64,000 nt of DNA from Pithys albifrons albifrons. Lineage: Eukaryota; Chordata; Aves; Passeriformes; Thamnophilidae. The stretch spans positions 4,462,195 through 4,526,194 of the forward strand of contig NC_092486.1 of the NCBI RefSeq assembly GCF_047495875.1. Reading direction: 5' to 3'. The notes under the pieces are model-generated. The model saw only the letters and a program-made list of their open reading frames with translations. It had not been told where the DNA came from and did not search any database. This document shows positions 23,864 to 35,952 of the stretch, in pieces. The position numbers and the translations under genes were made by a program. Numbering within the stretch: position 1 is the stretch's first letter; each line of letters starts with the position of its first letter.

Positions 23864-23989
23864 TAACACTAATTAGGTTTGAAAGGCTGCAGCTTGAGTC
23901 CAGATACCACATGCCGAGAAGAAAGGAACCCAAACAGCTGATGCAGAGTTCAGACTAAACTAACTGCAAGCTCCCCAGGGACATCACAA

Positions 23990-24130
23990 GGTAAACCTGA
24001 TAGTCCCTGTCATTTACAATCATTATCAGGCAGCCCAGTCGCTGTAATTTTACTGGGGAGCCAATTAACAGATTCCTGAAGCTCAAGAATAAGGTCTTGG
24101 TCCTGTTTCTGTTTCAGGCAGGAAAAAGAG
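23990..24130. promoter_or_regulatory. Candidate conserved non-coding element
   Basis: Complex sequence includes 'tttacaatcattatcaggc' near 24013, a lone retained CpG ('cccagtcgctg' near 24034) and 'gagccaattaacagattcc' near 24058. It is compact and repeat-free. The evidence is texture only. Confidence 0.35.
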
Positions 24131-27100
24131 GGAAAGAAAGGCTTTGTTTCAAGTGGATACTCCAGAAGCTTCCCTGTCCAGGGGAACGGTCAGATCTGGG
24201 CTTGCAGTTTTGCTCTTGAGCAATAGGACAGAGAGCTGAGTGTGAGAGACAAATGAGTGGCTTTGCAAAGAGCTGGGTGAGGTATTTCACTGTGTCCTAA
24301 CACTGCTGGCTGCACACAGGGAGTGTAAGAACAGACTTGTCAATGAGAACTAGGTGCTGATTTAGGATGGGACATTTAGGAACTCCCCTCAAACTGCCTG
24401 AGTGAGAACCAAGAGGAAACCTTGGACCAAAACTCCAGATGGAAAACATGTCTGTGCTCGGGAAATTTGAGTTTGGATTCAGGTCTGAGCCTTAATGTGT
24501 TGGGCTCCTCTTTCCTGGAACACATTAATCATCCCTTTGCAGTTCAGCACAGATTGCAAGTGGGACTCAGTGAGCCATGCTCAGAGAAAATAGAACACAG
24601 AGGAAGGGAGCTCTCCCCTTGCCAGCCCTTTGCAGACCTGAGCCTGAGCCAAGGCAGTCAGCTGATGTCCTGGTAGGAGTTTTTTGGCCTAAAACCACCC
24701 CCTTCATACCCAGATAAGAATCTGTGCACTGGATTCTGTTCACCCTCTGGCCAACCAAGCCTCAGTAACAGTGTCTCAGGCCATTCCTTAACATGTGTTA
24801 TTTCAAATACACAGGAGAGTTAAAAGTTGGAAGGAAGAGCCTGGGCAGGTCCTGCAGCCCTTTAATTACAAAGGATCCTCACACCAAGATTCTGCAAGGT
24901 TTCTATATTGTCACCATCTGAACCTTCCTTTATCTGCAGCTCTAATTCAGCCTGAGCAGGGCACAGAGGGGGTGACATCCCTTTTTCTTCCTTATTGTAC
25001 TATTGCTTTTAAGTAGCTACACATGCCTGAACCTTTGTCTTCTGATATGAAGCAGGTCTTGTACAAGGTTAAGGCACTTTTTTAGTAAGAAAACTGCAAG
25101 AAGCACCAAAAGCTGTTTCCTGGTGACTTCTCTGAGTGGGTGAGGAGCATCTTTCCACCCTTTGTTCAGCTGCTTTGTCTGAGCAAGCACTTCTGCTGCT
25201 TGGGAAGGAGAGAAGAGGGAGAGAAATCCTAAGAAAGGTAAAAGCATTAATGGGTCAAGGCCTCCTTTGCATAATTCTATTATCACCAGGAAGATGCTGC
25301 AATAATCATGTTAGGCATGTGCTCTGGAGCATCAAAGTGACTTGTCTTACCTTACTTTTTGATGTTAGACAGGTTTAAATGCTTTGTACAGCTGAGGCAC
25401 CTCAGACAGCTGATCAAGAGAGCCTGTGCTGTTCAAGCAAAGCAAAGGCCTGTTTTGCTTTTTTTTTAATGTCAACAATGCCACATTCTTCCAGCAAGGA
25501 ATAATCTCTGTTGTCACAAGCTGTGAAAAGCAAAGGTGTAGGAGAGAGTCTGTGTGTGGGTGCGTGCAAACACGCTCTCTGAAGCTGCCACCTTTGAATC
25601 TTCAGCAACAGCATCTAATTGTTTGGGTCAAAAATGCAGCTCCTGCAGTGGCAACCACAGGACCTGAGTGTTGGAGTGGGTGATCTGCACCCATTCTTTG
25701 CTGCAAAGGTCACCTTAGTGTGTGGGTGGTGATTAGTGTCAGTAGGTTTGACTTTTTAGCAGTGTCACCAGGTCTCTGAGTTCTAAAACTTTCTGTGTCA
25801 GATAAACCTCCTGAGCTCATGTGGTGTGTGCAAGAAGAGCTGGGAGGGGAGCAGAGGAGTTGCAGTTTGCTCAAAAGCACAGATCAAACTGGGGGACAGG
25901 ACAGAACCAGAGCCCAGCTCTTTTGATTGCTTGGCTGGCAGCTTTTCCACTGGGCCATTGGGCATTTCCACTCTCAGATCTCGGCCCCTGCTAATGGGAT
26001 CATTCCCTCTCCAGTCTGGTTGGGGATTTATCATCTCTTCCAGACATGGCTCAGATATTCTTCATGGAGCACTCCCTGATGGGCTGGTTTTCCATGTGTT
26101 ATACACAGAGCAGCCTCTTTAGTCAGTCAGCATCCTGCCAACAGGCAGTGAGTCCTTGGGCTCACCCTGTGGGTCACCTGTGTGTCCTCCCAGCTGGGCC
26201 ACTCCTGTTTCAGGCTGATACACCACAAATGGAGCCAGAGACTGTCCCAGATGGGTGCAGGGAGGGGAACACCCTGCAGAGACCCAGCTGTGCTGAAGCA
26301 CTGACCCTGACACACATCCCTTGGGGCTGGGAAGGGCACACAGAGACCAACACAGGCTGTGCAGAGACCCCTGAGGAGGTGGATGTAGAGATGGATACAC
26401 ACCCAGGCCAGGGCTGGGTCCTCCCTCCCTGCTGCCCTCTCCCCTCCTTGCAGTCTGGCCAGCCCAGCAGATGAGCAGTGAGGGCTGTCACTGCTGAGGG
26501 TGGGACTGACACATCCTCAGCGAGACCTGAGACTCCATAAATGTTGGATGAGGCAGGCTGGGCAGTGACAGAAACAAGAGCTGGCTGCAAACAGCAAGTG
26601 GCATTATTCTGTGAGCAGGGATGGTGAGAGACCTGGGAACTTCCCACGGAGATCATTAACTGCTTCCCAGCAGGACCAGGAGCTGCCTCCTGAGGTGAGG
26701 GGCCATCCTGCAGTCCTGGGAGCCCAGGGGAGGAGGGATGCCTGACAGCAGCAGCAGCTTTGGAGAGCACACACAGATTCCTGCAAAGCAGGTACCTTGT
26801 CTGAAAGATGCTTTTACTCTGCAGAGATAAACTCCAGGCACCTGATGGTTTAAATTAGTGCCAGAGCAGAAGGAGGTCTCTCTCAGGCAGTAATTGGCAG
26901 TGGGCTCTCTGGCCATCCCCATCCATCCACTGGAGCTGCCTCTCCTGAGCTGTCCCAGCGTGCCATAAAGCCCAGGCCTGTCCCCACCATCTCCCTGTGG
27001 CCACTTTGGGGGACTGGAGCTGTTTCAGTGCTGCTGTGCTGGCAGAGGGAGGTGAGCTCACTGCACTGAGCAACCTGGAGAGCTTCATTAGTGCCTGGGA

Positions 27101-27969
27101 CACTTTGTGGTACACACAAAATAGGCTTTAGTGACTAAAGTGTCTCCATTTCCCAGAAAACAGATGTGCTGGAGCAGGGAAAGTGCAGCCACAGCCCACT
27201 GGGCTCAGTCCCTGCACCAGTTTTCCCAAGTCTACCCCAACATGGCTGGGAGTTTCAGGGGGATCAGATTGGAGCTGGATGATGCTTCTAATCTCTGTTA
27301 AAGCTTTAAAGGAGAACTTTGGGCTTGGCTTTTTTGTTTTGGTGACCCAACAGGATTTTTGTTTCCAGCCAGGAGGAGGAGCCAGATCAGTCCCTGTGGC
27401 TTGGAATTTGGTTCTCTGTAAGGTTTTCTGCTAGAGCAAAACAAAACAACAACTGAGATTCATTCTTTGCCCTTTGGGGCCAGGGGAAAGGAATATTAAC
27501 TTTTTGTGACAGAGAAATGCATTTTTTTAATCTTTTTTTTTTCTTACTGGATTCCAGGGTTGAGTTTAAAGCTTCAGCCCAGTTTTCCTCTCATTTCCAT
27601 TGTAGTCTAAGCCCATACCTTAAATAAAGCTTTAAAGAAAAGAAGTACTGCTGTAACTTGGTATTGCAACTCTGTGGAATATAATTTGAGTAGGAGGTGT
27701 TTGTTTCTCCCTTTCTCTCATCTTAATCCTGTTGAACGCTCTGTCAGCAGTGGGGAAGCAAAAGTACCCAGTTCCTTCTCTCCTCTGAGAGCACAGACTG
27801 GCCCTGCCAGCAAACGAGCCTTTTGTTCCCCCACTGTAGCTGCTCTTGTGTTATCCCTTATCCAGGCAGCTCCGAGGAGAGGCAGAAGTCCTAAATGCCA
27901 GACTAAAGCATCAATCATAATTCCTGAGCTGCCAACAGTCATGTAACTGCTTAAAGACCTCAGCAGCCC
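24131..27969. other. Non-coding DNA, largely GC-richer
   Basis: The longest frames, minus 26210-26770 (186 codons) and plus 26046-26474 (142 codons), overlap on opposite strands in CAG/CTG-rich sequence. They encode Ser/Gln/Pro-rich strings without a domain. A T9 run lies near 25460, and T-rich tracts occur near 27520-27545. No transposon was recognised. A gene here would need splicing evidence I cannot see. Confidence 0.5.
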
Positions 27970-28620
27970 TCTGGCACTTAAAGAAAAAAAATCATCTAAT
28001 TAATCACAGGTGAAACAGCTTGGACCTGCTCCAAAAGCCCCTGAATTTACTGCCAAGCTTTGATGCTAATTTTCCTTCTAAGTAACCCCCTAAAGAAATT
28101 TACGATTAGGTAATTAAAGTGATGAATAAAGAGATACTTAGAAGAAAGGAGAAGAAAGAGGGGGAAAAAAACCTTGAGTCAAAAGCCTTAAATCTCCTCC
28201 CCTACTCAAAGGGAAATGTTAGTCATTTCTGCACGTGCTTTGTCTCTGAAAATTGGGTTGGATTCCCACAGGAGGCTTGAGAAATATTCCTTAAATTAAT
28301 GTTTGCATAACCAAATAAAACAGCAGAGAAGGAACTCCTAAACAGATTGCAGTGTCGAGGTGGTTGAGGGTAAAAAGGACTTGTGGCTTCTCTCTGAGAA
28401 TCACACACTGAACAACTTTTGTCAGAAGCTGCCTCATCCCTTTCCCCCTGGGTCCCTGAGGTCCACTGTTTTAAAGGTAATTAGATATCCAGAAATGCTG
28501 TCTAATTAAAAAATGTGGTGATATCTAATTAAGAACTTGGGAGCATTTGGACAACTTTTAAAAGTCTGACCATAAGTTCTTAATAGGTCACAAGTGCTGC
28601 AGAATCCTCTGCAATGTCCT
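27970..28620. promoter_or_regulatory. Candidate conserved non-coding element, homeodomain-site rich
   Basis: An extended AT-rich, repeat-poor island holds many TAATTA-type words: TCTAATTAATC near 27995, 'acgattaggtaattaaag' near 28103, 'tccttaaattaatg' near 28289, then the evenly spaced triplet at 28478-28531. A short purine-rich stretch near 28140-28170 interrupts it. This is the densest homeodomain-site cluster I found, and enhancer function is a reasonable inference. Confidence 0.45.
28478..28531. promoter_or_regulatory. Three evenly spaced TAATTAGA/TCTAATTA sites and inverted repeat
   Basis: TAATTAGA at 28478-28485, TCTAATTA at 28501-28508 and TCTAATTA at 28524-28531 start exactly 23 bp apart. 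The outer two extend into a perfect 12-base inverted repeat, TAATTAGATATC at 28478-28489 and GATATCTAATTA at 28520-28531, with a 30-base spacer. Such sites bind Antp/paired-class homeodomain proteins. The strict spacing may be functional or coincidental. Confidence 0.4.
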
Positions 28621-28866
28621 CTCACAATCCTTCTCTCAGTTTTTGCCAGAGGAGAAGGATCTCAGTAGCCTTTAATTGGTGGGGGTTTTTCAGGCAAAGA
28701 AGACCAAACTCAGTGTAAGGAGTGTGAGCTTAAACACAGGGACACAGGCTGCAGTTTTGGTGGTGCTTAGGTTGTTTCTACAGAAGATGCAGAGGTGGCC
28801 CTAAAGTAAATGGAAAAAATAGGATTTAGGGTCAGTTCCAGGGTGCTTTTTTATTATTTTTCATTT

Positions 28867-28973
28867 AAAAAACAAAACAAAACAAAACTAAAAGAAAATC
28901 TAAAAACATCCCCCTAAAAACCAAACAAAAAACCAACAACAAAAAACCAAAACAAACAACAAAAGAAACAAAC
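28867..28973. repeat. Long A-rich (CAAAA/CAAA) low-complexity tract
   Basis: Over 100 bases are dominated by A with interspersed C and almost no G or T, including CAAAA units. It may be an expanded and decayed poly(A) tail or an independent microsatellite. No retroelement body is recognised immediately upstream. Confidence 0.85.
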
Positions 28974-31319
28974 ATGTTCACTCTCTATCCAGGGTCTGGT
29001 CTTTTGGCCCAGTCTTGGCTAATCCTTTCCTTGCAGCTAAAAGTGAGTCTTGGAATCCTTGAAACTTCCTTACTGGCCCAGAAAATGCAAAGCAATGTTG
29101 GGGGGTGGGTGTTGGAGGCTTGGGTGGTGGCCCTGGCACTGCCTTCCCTCCAGGGCACATCTCCCTTTGATTCTCCACTTTGATCCCAGGAGGTGCCAGC
29201 CCTCACCCCTGCTGTGCCCTGGGAGTGTGCCCAGGGCTCTGCCCGACACACCTGACCTTCCTCTGCCCAGAAACACCAGCTGACCCCACCCCACGGCCCC
29301 TCTGCACCTCCAGGCACTGAGGGAAGAGCTGCTGAGTGACTTTTGAGGGGACCAGAGAGGATAAAAAATGAGGAAATGGCAGATTAGATCTGAGGTGACA
29401 GAGATGAGGAATAAAAGCCATTAGAGCCCATTTGGAATGTGCCCTCATTGAGTCAAGTTTCAAGGTGTTTTTTCCAGATTATTAATAGCCTGACAGCAGT
29501 TTTTGTACAAGAATCTGATAGGGGAAATAACACTCGTGTATACACACTGCAGTGAGGAGGGAAAGTAGAGTCCCCTCATTTATTTACTTGAAGAGATGTG
29601 AAACACAGCAAAGCAGCCACTGGGTTACAGACAGAATAAACACCCTCTGTTATCACCGTGGCATCTCCAGGCTCACATCTTTATAACACTGCAGGCAGAG
29701 GAGCTCTCAGAACCTCTGCACCCACAGCCTGGGCTGCTTCCAGTGGCTGTGCTGGGCCAGGGCTGGTGTGCAGTGTTGCTCTGCACCATCCCAGCCCTTG
29801 GTGAACACAGCTCTGGTCCCTTGGGCCATTTGGGACTCTTAAAATCTCCCAGGGATCTCATTTATTCAGTGTGGCTTCTTTGCAACTCAGTCAAGCACCA
29901 ATCCTAAAGAGACCTCTCCTGTCTCACCCCCCCTTATCTGAACTATCTCCCTCTGCTCAGTGTGTGCCCAGTGAAATGAAAGCTGCAAAGAGAGAGAAGG
30001 AAGAGCAAGAACACTTGGGTGTGTGGGAAAGAAAGGTTCAAACATTCCCAAAGTTAGACTTTGTAGTTGCTTGCTTGTAAAAGAGAAATACCAGGTGGGG
30101 AGTGCTTTGAACTTCACAGGCTTTGTGGGACTGAGTTGTCAAATATGAGTAATTGCAGCTTTCTGCGTGAACAGGGGGTGGCCCAGGGAATGTGACTGGG
30201 AGAGTTCATAATGCCTACGGGCCAAACAGACACTCAGTTGCACAGGAGAAGCTCTTCAAGCATCATTAGATGGTGATCTCTGCTTGTCTGTGTCTGCTGC
30301 TTTCTATTAAACTTCACTTTTTAGTTCCTCATCTCCTGTTGCAACCTCACTCTGCTTGGGAGTGCTAGAAATAATCAAGTCTTGCTTTTTATTACCTGTT
30401 GTAGAGGTAGCCAAGCTAATTATCTGTGAGACTGGACAACAAACAGTAGGGACTAATTTTACCCATTTTTTTCTGCTCCTTCCTGCACAGCCCCTGTCAC
30501 ACAGCACAGTCTGGGAGGCTGTGCTGCCATGCAAACAGTCCCTCCACAGAAAGGATTCTCCAGTGGTGGTTGTGTAGCTTTAACCAACCCAAAGCAGCAG
30601 CCCCTTCCCTCATTTTCATGGTCCCACAATTTTAATTTAACCCTGACTGCAGGCTGGGGCAGAGCTGGGGCACTGCCAAGCCTCTGCTTGGCAAAGGGCA
30701 GAAATCAACCTAAACCTCTCAGCTCCCTGCCAGGAGGCCTTTTCCAGGAGACAGATGAGAGTCTGAAAATGCCCTTCTGCATTAGGCTCAGTGACCTCTC
30801 ATGGATCCACATCACCTAAAGTGTGATCAAGCATGTGCAATTCCTGCTGAATTTGGTAAACCTTGCAGGCGTGTAAGTGTTCCCAAATTTTTTATCCCTG
30901 TGGAAGAAATCAGTGCCTGGGCAAAGAGGCAGGATGAAGGCAAGAGTCTCCCTCCAGGTCTTATTTCACACTCTTATAGGTGCTTTATAACTCCTAGCAA
31001 GTGTTGGGAAACACTGGTAGTTCCTTGCTCAGCACTTCTTGGGCTTGCCACGTAGGCTGCGAGTCACTGTGGGAGCCAACAGGTTCTGGAGCATCTTCCC
31101 TTGATCCAAGTCCTGGTGTGAAGTGATTCAGATTCCCTTCAAACTGCACTTCAGTTTCCACAGCTCTGACTCAGCACTTGGTGTTCCCCTGGGAGGTGTT
31201 GGGGCTCAAGCTCTGTAGTTTCCTGAAGCTGTTGAGCCCTGGGATTTGTCCCTGCAGAGAACTGACCCCACGGGTGATGAGGTTGAGGAGGGCTCTGTTA
31301 GGGACTTAGCCAGTCTTCT
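28974..31319. other. Non-coding DNA, GC-richer
   Basis: Frames of up to 110 codons (28985-29317 minus) overlap frames on the other strand throughout 28974-29463. None carries a recognisable domain. Stretches near 30130-30310 and 30400-30475 are more AT-balanced. No mobile elements were seen. Confidence 0.55.
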
Positions 31320-31560
31320 CCTAATCCTAAGGCATCATTAAAATGTATAGAATTTGTGTTTCTCATTATTTAATTAAAGGTTTCCCTCACCTTTTGCTAT
31401 AACTGGCTGCTTTTATTTTCAAGTGAAAACATAATTTTATCTCCATGAAAGTGCTTTCCTCCTAAGACTATATAAAAAGTGACTTTTCAAATGTAATTTT
31501 TCATGCAATTTTTCAGTAGTGTTTTTGACACTATTCTCCAAACTGTAATGTCTTAATCAG
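31320..31560. promoter_or_regulatory. Candidate conserved non-coding element
   Basis: A complex AT-rich block has 'cattatttaattaaagg' near 31364, 'acataattttatctcc' near 31429 and several TTTCA words. No simple repeats occur. The call is compositional. Confidence 0.3.
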
Positions 31561-34500
31561 CTTAAGACTGAAATGGCAAATGATATTTCAGCCCTGCAAG
31601 ACAAAACACAGTCCCAGCCCCAGTGCTGAGCTCTCCAGCTTGCAAACTGCCATCCTTCAGGATGAAAGGTGCCCATAGAACAATAAGGCATTATTACACT
31701 TCCTTTATTACTTTGTACAAGCATAATTTACTGACTGCTAAAAGCCCTCCTGGAATGCCTGTTTGATGTCAGCTGTCTTGCCCAGGCCCTGGTTGCTGCT
31801 TGCTCCTTCCCTCCCCAACTAGTTGCCATGCTGCCCATGGCAATTCCAGTGGCTGAATTCCTTCCTCCAGTAAAACCTTAACTAGTTCAACTGAATCTTC
31901 AAACAAATCCACGTCTCCCTCAATAAATATCAAAAGGGAAATCCAGCTTAATATAAACAAAGAATAGCAAAATGGTGCTGTTTATATGGTTCAATTTCCC
32001 TTCAGTTAAACCACTAATGGCACATAGAGCTCCTGTAATTAAAAGCCACATCTGATAGAAAAAAGGCATCTGTGGAACCAAAGCAAGGGGAGGATGAAAG
32101 CGCCACCAACACACCAACACACCACCACAGCCCAGCTCTAGGTCTGTACATGTCTCTCTCCTGCTCTGAGGAGCAGCCAGAGCCCAAAAGCTCCTGTGAG
32201 GAGCAGCTCCTGTGCTGCCAGACAGTCCCTGAGCCTGCACAGAGACACCTTGTCCTGCCCTCAGCTCCCAGGGAGAGGGGGCTCCAACCTCGGGGGGGAA
32301 CCCTGAGCCAGCAAGTGCTGGCCCAGAGTCACCACCAAGGAAAAGGAGAAGGAGGCCCAAAGCTGAAAAGGAGATACATCAACTCTGTGTGGATGGTTCT
32401 CTGAGGGCATCAGCTCTGGGAGGAACTTCCAGAGGAGAGAGAGAGTGAGCATAGAGCTCCATATATCCATGGCATTCCCGTGTCCCAAATAATGCCCATG
32501 TTTCTGGTCACCCCCATCAGGCCCTTGTCCTGCTCCATGAGATGTTCCATGAAGGAGCTGTGAGTATTTTGCTGTCTCTTCAGCTGAAACAGGAAAAAGA
32601 AGAGCTGCCTCCCACTCCTTAATCAGCAGTGGGCAGATGGAACAAAATGTCTGGCCTTTCCACCCAGGCTGTCCTGTCAGCTTCAGAACATCGACTGGGC
32701 ATGCTTTGGTACAGCACCGCTTGGCCCTTGTGCTTGATTCAAGCTTTTGCTCAGGGAAATTTAAATAAGCAGACAATTCATGTCTCTTCCTCTGCCTGGC
32801 TCTCCCCAGGCAGCTGCAGACCCTGAGCAGCAAAGGGTTCCCCCTGCCTGGCAGCAGACAGGCACAAACCCATGAACTTGATGCTGCTGTAGATCAAAGT
32901 TGGTCTGTACTTTGCTTTTCCCCTGAGCACCAGCACTGCTCAGAGTGCAGGAGAGCAGAGTAGACACAAGTCCCAGAAAAGGAGCAGGTGATTAACACCA
33001 AGAACACAGGTTGGAGCTGCAGTTGCACCTGATTTTTATTTTGGGGTTTCTTTTCCAGTACATCTCGGCACTTTTCCCCAGCCCTCCCCTCTCCCTCTCC
33101 CCCAGCACAGCCAGCAGCAGGGCATTAGTGTGAAGGATGCGTGTCACTGCCTGCTGATCTAGGACAGGGCTCAGGCTGCTGCTCAGAGCAAGTGCCCAGA
33201 AGCACCATTACACACCAGCCAAGAGTCTCAGCGGTGATTTAAAATGGATTTTGGTTTTAAAGGTACCTCTTCTAAGCACCTGGTTATGTAAAAATGTAAA
33301 AGCTACTCAGTTCTCACTATCTGCAAATCAGAAGCCTCCACATTAGGTACATAAAAATAGCAGGATCCCATGGTGTGAGTCTCATCTGGAAACATTTTCA
33401 GTGCTGTTGGATCCTCAAGCTCTTCTCTGAGCCTCATGCCCACCACTTTGACTGTGGAGTTCTGTGCAGAACAGCTGTTAACTCTTCCACTGGTCCATAC
33501 ACAACAAAACTGGAGATATTAAGCATATTTTTGGCCTGGGAATTTAGTCATTTAAAGTCATCTCTCTAAGGTTTGCAATGGCTACTTGTTGTTATGGGGG
33601 AAAGAAAATTTATTTATCTGGGATAAAACACAAAGTCACAGCTGCTCAGAATCTTTCAGCATTTGCCCCTTCTCCTTTTTTTTTTTAATGCAATTCAACA
33701 AGTTAAGCCTGAGCAACTGTGTCTGACCCTATGGCAAGAGTAACATCTGTGACTGTACTCTGTCATTTGCAAACTGGAACGGCTCTAATCTCCTGAGCAC
33801 ACTGCTCTGCAGTGACATTTCCAGGACATCCGCACTCCAAAAGGCAGGCAGTAGCCTTGGATTAGAGTCTAAAATAGCAACGTGTTTGCCTTTGTGTACA
33901 GCCTGGGATTGCTGAGGAGAAAGAGCCCTGGGAGCAGTTGCATTGCGTGACCTACAGTGGCTCTGTGGCTCCAGGTGGGACCTGCCCTGCGCTCCCATCG
34001 CAGCAATTTGTTCAGCTTAGCCAGGGAAAGCTGTTCCCTGCTCCCCCAAGAAGCCATTCACCTCAATAGGCACAGAGCTAATTAACACCCGTCTAAATTA
34101 GAGCAGAACCAAGGCTAATGCTGTAAAGAACTGGATGAACTGAAGTGCTTCAAAATCAGGAGGAAGCTGCACGGCTCCCACTGAGCAGCCTGGATGTTGA
34201 GGAGAAGGTGCTCTCCTTTCCCTCTGGCTGCAGCTCTGACCTGCCCAGGGGCTGTGCAGAGCCAGGGGGAGCTGAGGGGACCATGTGGTGTTGGTGCCGT
34301 GCCATGTCTCAGCTCCCGAGCCTTCCCTGGGAGCTGATGTGACAATACACCTCCTGGTTGTTTTGCAGGCTCAGCTGGTGGCAGCTCTGCTCTTTCTACC
34401 CTTCTCTGTAATGCAAAGTAAAAATCATTTCACTTGTGTTGCTAAAGGTGCTTTTCATAACTGTGAGCCTGTTAACGCTGGTTTCCTAACAAATACCAGC

Positions 34501-34810
34501 TGAAATCCTTTTGTTTGTTTGTTTTAGGTACGTTGTTTTTAAACGCTCACAGCAAGCTGTTGTTCAGCTGTGTGTTGGTAAACAGGAGCTGCCGATTTCA
34601 CCTGGGGAGAGGCAGAATCGCAGCAAAGCCTGAACTGCCTGGGCACAGCTGGCCCAGAGCTCTGGGGTGCAGAAGGGGCAGCGTGGGGCAGCTGTCCCAA
34701 AAGGCAGCTTGTTGCCTAAGGTTGATTTTCCCCCTGAGCTGGGTGGGTACAAATCAGCTCCTGCCTCTGGAAAACCTCCTGTGGGGCTCTTGTGTCTGTA
34801 ACTCTGATTT
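31561..34810. other. Non-coding DNA
   Basis: It contains the longest open frame in the window (minus 32261-32833, 190 codons) plus overlapping frames on the plus strand. The predicted protein has no recognisable domain. A homopolymer T run lies near 33678-33687. AT-rich, possibly regulatory patches occur near 31680-31740, 33240-33360 and 34400-34520. Confidence 0.55.
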
Positions 34811-34928
34811 CAAGGCCAGGTTGGATGGGGCTTCAAGCAACCTGGTGTAGGGGAAGGTGTCCCTGCCCGTGGCAGTGGGGTTGAATGGGATGAGCTTTAA
34901 GGTCTCTTCCAACACAAACCATTCTAGT
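34811..34928 (+). mobile_element. CR1 LINE 3'-end fragment
   Basis: The blocks 'caaggccaggttggatggg', 'gcaacctggtgtaggggaag', 'gtgtccctgcccgtggcag', 'ctttaaggtctcttccaaca' and a final 'accattctag' follow the avian CR1 3' end in order. The copy is 5'-truncated to about 118 bp and mutated in the tail. It lies roughly 270 bp upstream of the CpG cluster at 35199. It has no coding potential. Confidence 0.93.
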
Positions 34929-35008
34929 GTTTGAGGTTGGGAGTGTGGAGGTCCCTGTGTGGCACAGGGCAGTGGGACTGGTGAGAGATGGGCACACAGC
35001 AAGCTTCA

Positions 35009-35041
35009 TCCTCCTCCTCCTCCTCTCCTCTCCCTCCTCCC
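35009..35041. repeat. (CTC)n / CCT-rich microsatellite
   Basis: Consecutive CTC/CCT units form a purely pyrimidine tract between the CR1 fragment and the CpG-rich patch. Confidence 0.9.
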
Positions 35042-35139
35042 AGCCCAGTGCAACTCTACTGGAGCCTACTGGTGCCCAGCCTCGTGTCCTGCCATTCTGT
35101 TGTGCAGTGGCAGTTTTGTGCAGGGTTTGCAGAGAGAGC

Positions 35140-35810
35140 ATCCGACTAATTTATGGCTCCCACCGTCTCTCAGTTCGTAATAAAGTTTTCAGCAGCTCCG
35201 TCGCGCCCGCTCCCGCCCCCGCGCACGCACATCCCGCGCTCGCTTTGTTCTCTCACACATAATGTCAACTCATAAACCTTTCATCAAGTCAACCAGGTGG
35301 AAAAAACCCATTACTGAAAGAAGTGTTCATTCAAGTTCGGGGAGGGGTGGGGTGGGATGGAGGGGAAGGCAGTGGAGAAAGTTCCCCAATGGAAAAAAAT
35401 GGAAGGGGAGGGGAGTAAGAAAGAAAACGTGTGTGTGCTGCTCCTGCGAGCAGCTCCGCTGCGCCCCAGGTGCCAGGGTCTGGAGAGCCTGGCAGAGCTG
35501 CCAGCCCTGACAGGAGGTGGAAGGAGTCTCAGAGAGGCAGGATTTGGGCCTAATACCCACTGATGAAAGGGAGCGTCAACACCGCCGGCCGTGCCAGCTG
35601 AACAAACCCACTTGTGCTTTTGTATGGCAGGGAGGGCCCCCCTGCCTGAGACACGCGGGTGGGGAGTCCCCCCATCCCAGCCATGTGTTTAAACCGTGTT
35701 GGCTGAGCCTCATGTGCTGAAAGACGCTGCTGGCCACACAATGGAGGGGCTGACAGGGGTGTGTCGGCAGCAGACGCGCCTGCGAGAAGGTGCTGAAACG
35801 TGGGAGTGGG
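35140..35810. promoter_or_regulatory. CpG-enriched patch (possible CpG island or promoter)
   Basis: CpGs are scattered throughout this patch, in contrast to the CpG-poor window. The core at 35199-35243 has 11 CpGs in about 44 bp. It is preceded by complex, constrained-looking sequence ('tccgactaatttatggctcc' near 35141, 'cagttcgtaataaag' near 35171) and followed by G-rich sequence at 35338-35415. A second cluster lies at 35574-35592 and a third near 35770-35800. It could be an unannotated promoter, a lncRNA start, or an enhancer-type island. No TATA box or convincing open frame ties it to a gene. Confidence 0.5.
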
Positions 35811-35952
35811 GAGGCATGTGGAGGGCAGGGAGCAGGAGCAGAGAGCAGAGAGCAGGGATCTCCTGACAGCAGTGACAGCCAGGCCTCGCTGGGGATGGTG
35901 CTCTGGGAGCCTGGGTGGCCAAGAGCTGCTCCTAGTCCCAGGGAGCACCTCA

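Noticed and set aside
26210..26770. 186-codon minus-strand frame in GC-rich DNA
   Set aside because: Ser/Gln/Pro-rich from CAG/CTG content, opposed by a 142-codon plus-strand frame on the same bases, no family match.
32724..32745. Resemblance to the miR-218 seed (ttgtgcttgat)
   Set aside because: Match ends after 11 bases and I see no convincing hairpin.
32261..32833. Longest open frame (190 codons, minus strand)
   Set aside because: No recognisable domain, composition-driven, overlapped by plus-strand frames, no splice or promoter context.
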